A DNA stretch of 7,083 bases from Actinomycetes bacterium. GTDB lineage: Bacteria; Actinomycetota; Actinomycetes; Actinomycetales; Cellulomonadaceae. Shown one piece after another: positions 6,511 through 7,083 of the stretch. The stretch's first letter is position 1; each line of letters starts with the position of its first letter. Location of the stretch: assembly GCA_023388235.1 (NCBI GenBank), contig JAEWGQ010000365.1, positions 1 to 7,083 on the forward strand. The letters run 5' to 3'. Below the pieces are notes generated by a model. The model saw only the letters and a list, made by a program, of their open reading frames with translations. It ran no database searches and was not told the DNA's origin. The position numbers and the translations under genes are program-made.

Positions 6511-6526
6511 CCGCGGCCGCCCGCGG
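6511..6526. repeat. Perfect 6-bp inverted repeat in the operon leader
   Basis: CCGCGG occurs at 6511-6516 and 6521-6526 with four bases between. Each copy is itself a palindrome, so the pair can form a GC-only hairpin in the RNA or a two-fold symmetric protein site. It ends about 40 bases upstream of the binding-protein start codon. It could be a leader hairpin, an operator or chance; no known operator consensus fits. Confidence 0.35.
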
Positions 6527-6530
6527 GGCG

Positions 6531-6699
6531 GTCCGGGTGCTGGGGTGGCGCGTGCTGCGGTGCGGGTCGGGGCGTGCGGGTGCGCGGGACGACGGTGTCC
6601 CGGGGTGCGGCCGCGCGACGCCGGCGGGCGCGTGCGGTCGGGAGGCGGTGCGGTCGGGTCGGGTGGGTGGTGCCGTGCGGTGGTGCCGTGCGGGGTCGG
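6531..6699 (-). promoter_or_regulatory. C-rich, U-poor transcript segment, possible Rho-loading region and promoter area
   Basis: This is most of the 229-base gap between the ROK gene and the sugar operon. By hand count over 6531-6700, the minus-strand sense sequence is 97 C, 42 G, 27 A and 4 T in 170 bases. The last 60 bases (6641-6700), closest to the ROK stop, are 36 C and 11 G. A C-over-G bubble just after a stop codon is the composition expected of a Rho-utilisation site, and no intrinsic hairpin with a T run is present. The operon promoter should also lie in this gap, but I find no convincing -35/-10 pair and no LacI-type palindrome. The function is inferred from composition only. Confidence 0.3.
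6668..6693. repeat. 13-bp perfect tandem direct repeat downstream of the ROK gene
   Basis: TGGTGCCGTGCGG occurs twice head to tail, at 6668-6680 and 6681-6693. A related pair, GTGCGGTCGGG, lies at 6632-6642 and 6649-6659, 17 bases apart. All sit in the first 70 bases after the ROK stop codon. They may be simple low-complexity expansion or iterated protein sites. Confidence 0.6.
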
Positions 6700-7083
6700 T
6701 CAGGTCACGAGGGCGAGCAGGCGCTCGCGGAGGTCGCGGCGCGCGACGGCGCGGGCGCCGCGGATCACGGGCAGGTCCGGGACGGCGGTCGCCACGAGGT
6801 GCGGGGACCAGGGCGACTCGCGCCGGACGTGCGCGCGGACGAGGTCGGCGAGCTCGGTGCCGCCGACGGCGCCCACGGGACCGCCCAGCACGACGACGCC
6901 CGGGTCGAGCACCGCGAGCACGGGCACGACCCCGAGGGCGATGCGCGGCGCGAGGTCGCGCAGCACCGCCGGGCGGGCGGGGTGCCCGGCGAGGGCGCCG
7001 AGCACGGACTCGAGGGTGCGCCCGTGCACGCCGTGCGCCCGGGCCACCCGCGCGACCGCGGACCCGCCGAGCAGGTCCTGCAG
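6700..7083 (-). CDS. ROK-family protein, probable transcriptional repressor, N-terminus outside the window
   Basis: Only the C-terminal 127 residues are present; the frame is open to the right edge. The fragment opens with DLLGGSAVARVARAHG, which resembles the segment after the zinc site in NagC/Mlc/XylR-type ROK repressors. It also carries the family motif LDPGVVVLGGPVG (fragment residues 59-71). The tail (WSPHLVATAVPDLPVIRGARAVA) is the usual end of actinobacterial ROK regulators; ROK sugar kinases share the fold but tend to differ here. The N-terminal helix-turn-helix that would settle repressor versus kinase is not in view. Its position directly upstream of, and in line with, a sugar import operon suggests it regulates that operon in response to the imported sugar or its phosphate; this is inference. 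The stop is TGA at 6702-6700, 229 bases before the binding-protein start. Confidence 0.8.
   Translation of the reverse strand: MQDLLGGSAVARVARAHGVHGRTLESVLGALAGHPARPAVLRDLAPRIALGVVPVLAVLDPGVVVLGGPVGAVGGTELADLVRAHVRRESPWSPHLVATAVPDLPVIRGARAVARRDLRERLLALVT

Noticed and set aside
6471..6699. LacI-type operator or a strong sigma-70-like promoter before the binding protein
   Set aside because: I scanned for TAnnnT boxes and TTGACA-like hexamers and for a TGG...CCA palindrome with a central CG; none is convincing. GATCCT (6506-6501) has no -35 at a usable distance.
1..7083. CRISPR arrays, tRNA or rRNA genes, insertion sequences, phage genes
   Set aside because: No regularly spaced repeats, no RNA-gene signature sequences, no transposase or integrase motifs, and no composition break suggesting recent transfer were seen.

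Overview
The window comes from a very GC-rich bacterium, almost certainly a high-GC actinobacterium. A member of the Cellulomonas group or a related Micrococcales lineage would fit, but that placement is an impression from codon use and gene families, not a phylogenetic result. All supported genes lie on the minus strand, so the biological order runs from the right edge to the left. Most long open frames on the plus strand are antisense shadows caused by the GC bias.

Right edge (7083 to 6700): the C-terminal 127 residues of a ROK-family protein, most likely a sugar-responsive transcriptional repressor. It is followed by a 229-base gap (6699 to 6471) with a marked composition skew, a 13-bp tandem repeat and a short perfect inverted repeat.

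Centre (6470 to 1066): a tightly packed five-gene carbohydrate operon. The order is a lipoprotein substrate-binding protein, two CUT1-type ABC permeases, a GH4 NAD-dependent 6-phospho-beta-glucosidase, and a BadF/N-acetylglucosamine-kinase-type sugar kinase. Junctions are 2-base gaps or short overlaps, which suggests translational coupling. No ABC ATPase gene is present, so the importer probably borrows a shared MsiK-type ATPase. The unusual point is that a GH4 enzyme of the 6-phospho type is paired with an ABC importer, which delivers unphosphorylated sugar, and not with a PTS. The coupled kinase is the obvious candidate to supply the phosphate before cleavage, or to phosphorylate the released sugar.

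Left edge (993 to 1): a small membrane protein that looks like DUF6412, followed by the first 193 residues of a short YidC/Oxa1-type insertase. This pair looks functionally unrelated to the sugar operon and probably marks its end.

Taken together: the ROK protein may sense a sugar and control the operon; the lipoprotein and permeases import a di- or oligosaccharide (a beta-glucoside or chitobiose-type sugar is the best guess); the kinase and GH4 enzyme convert it to sugar phosphates.
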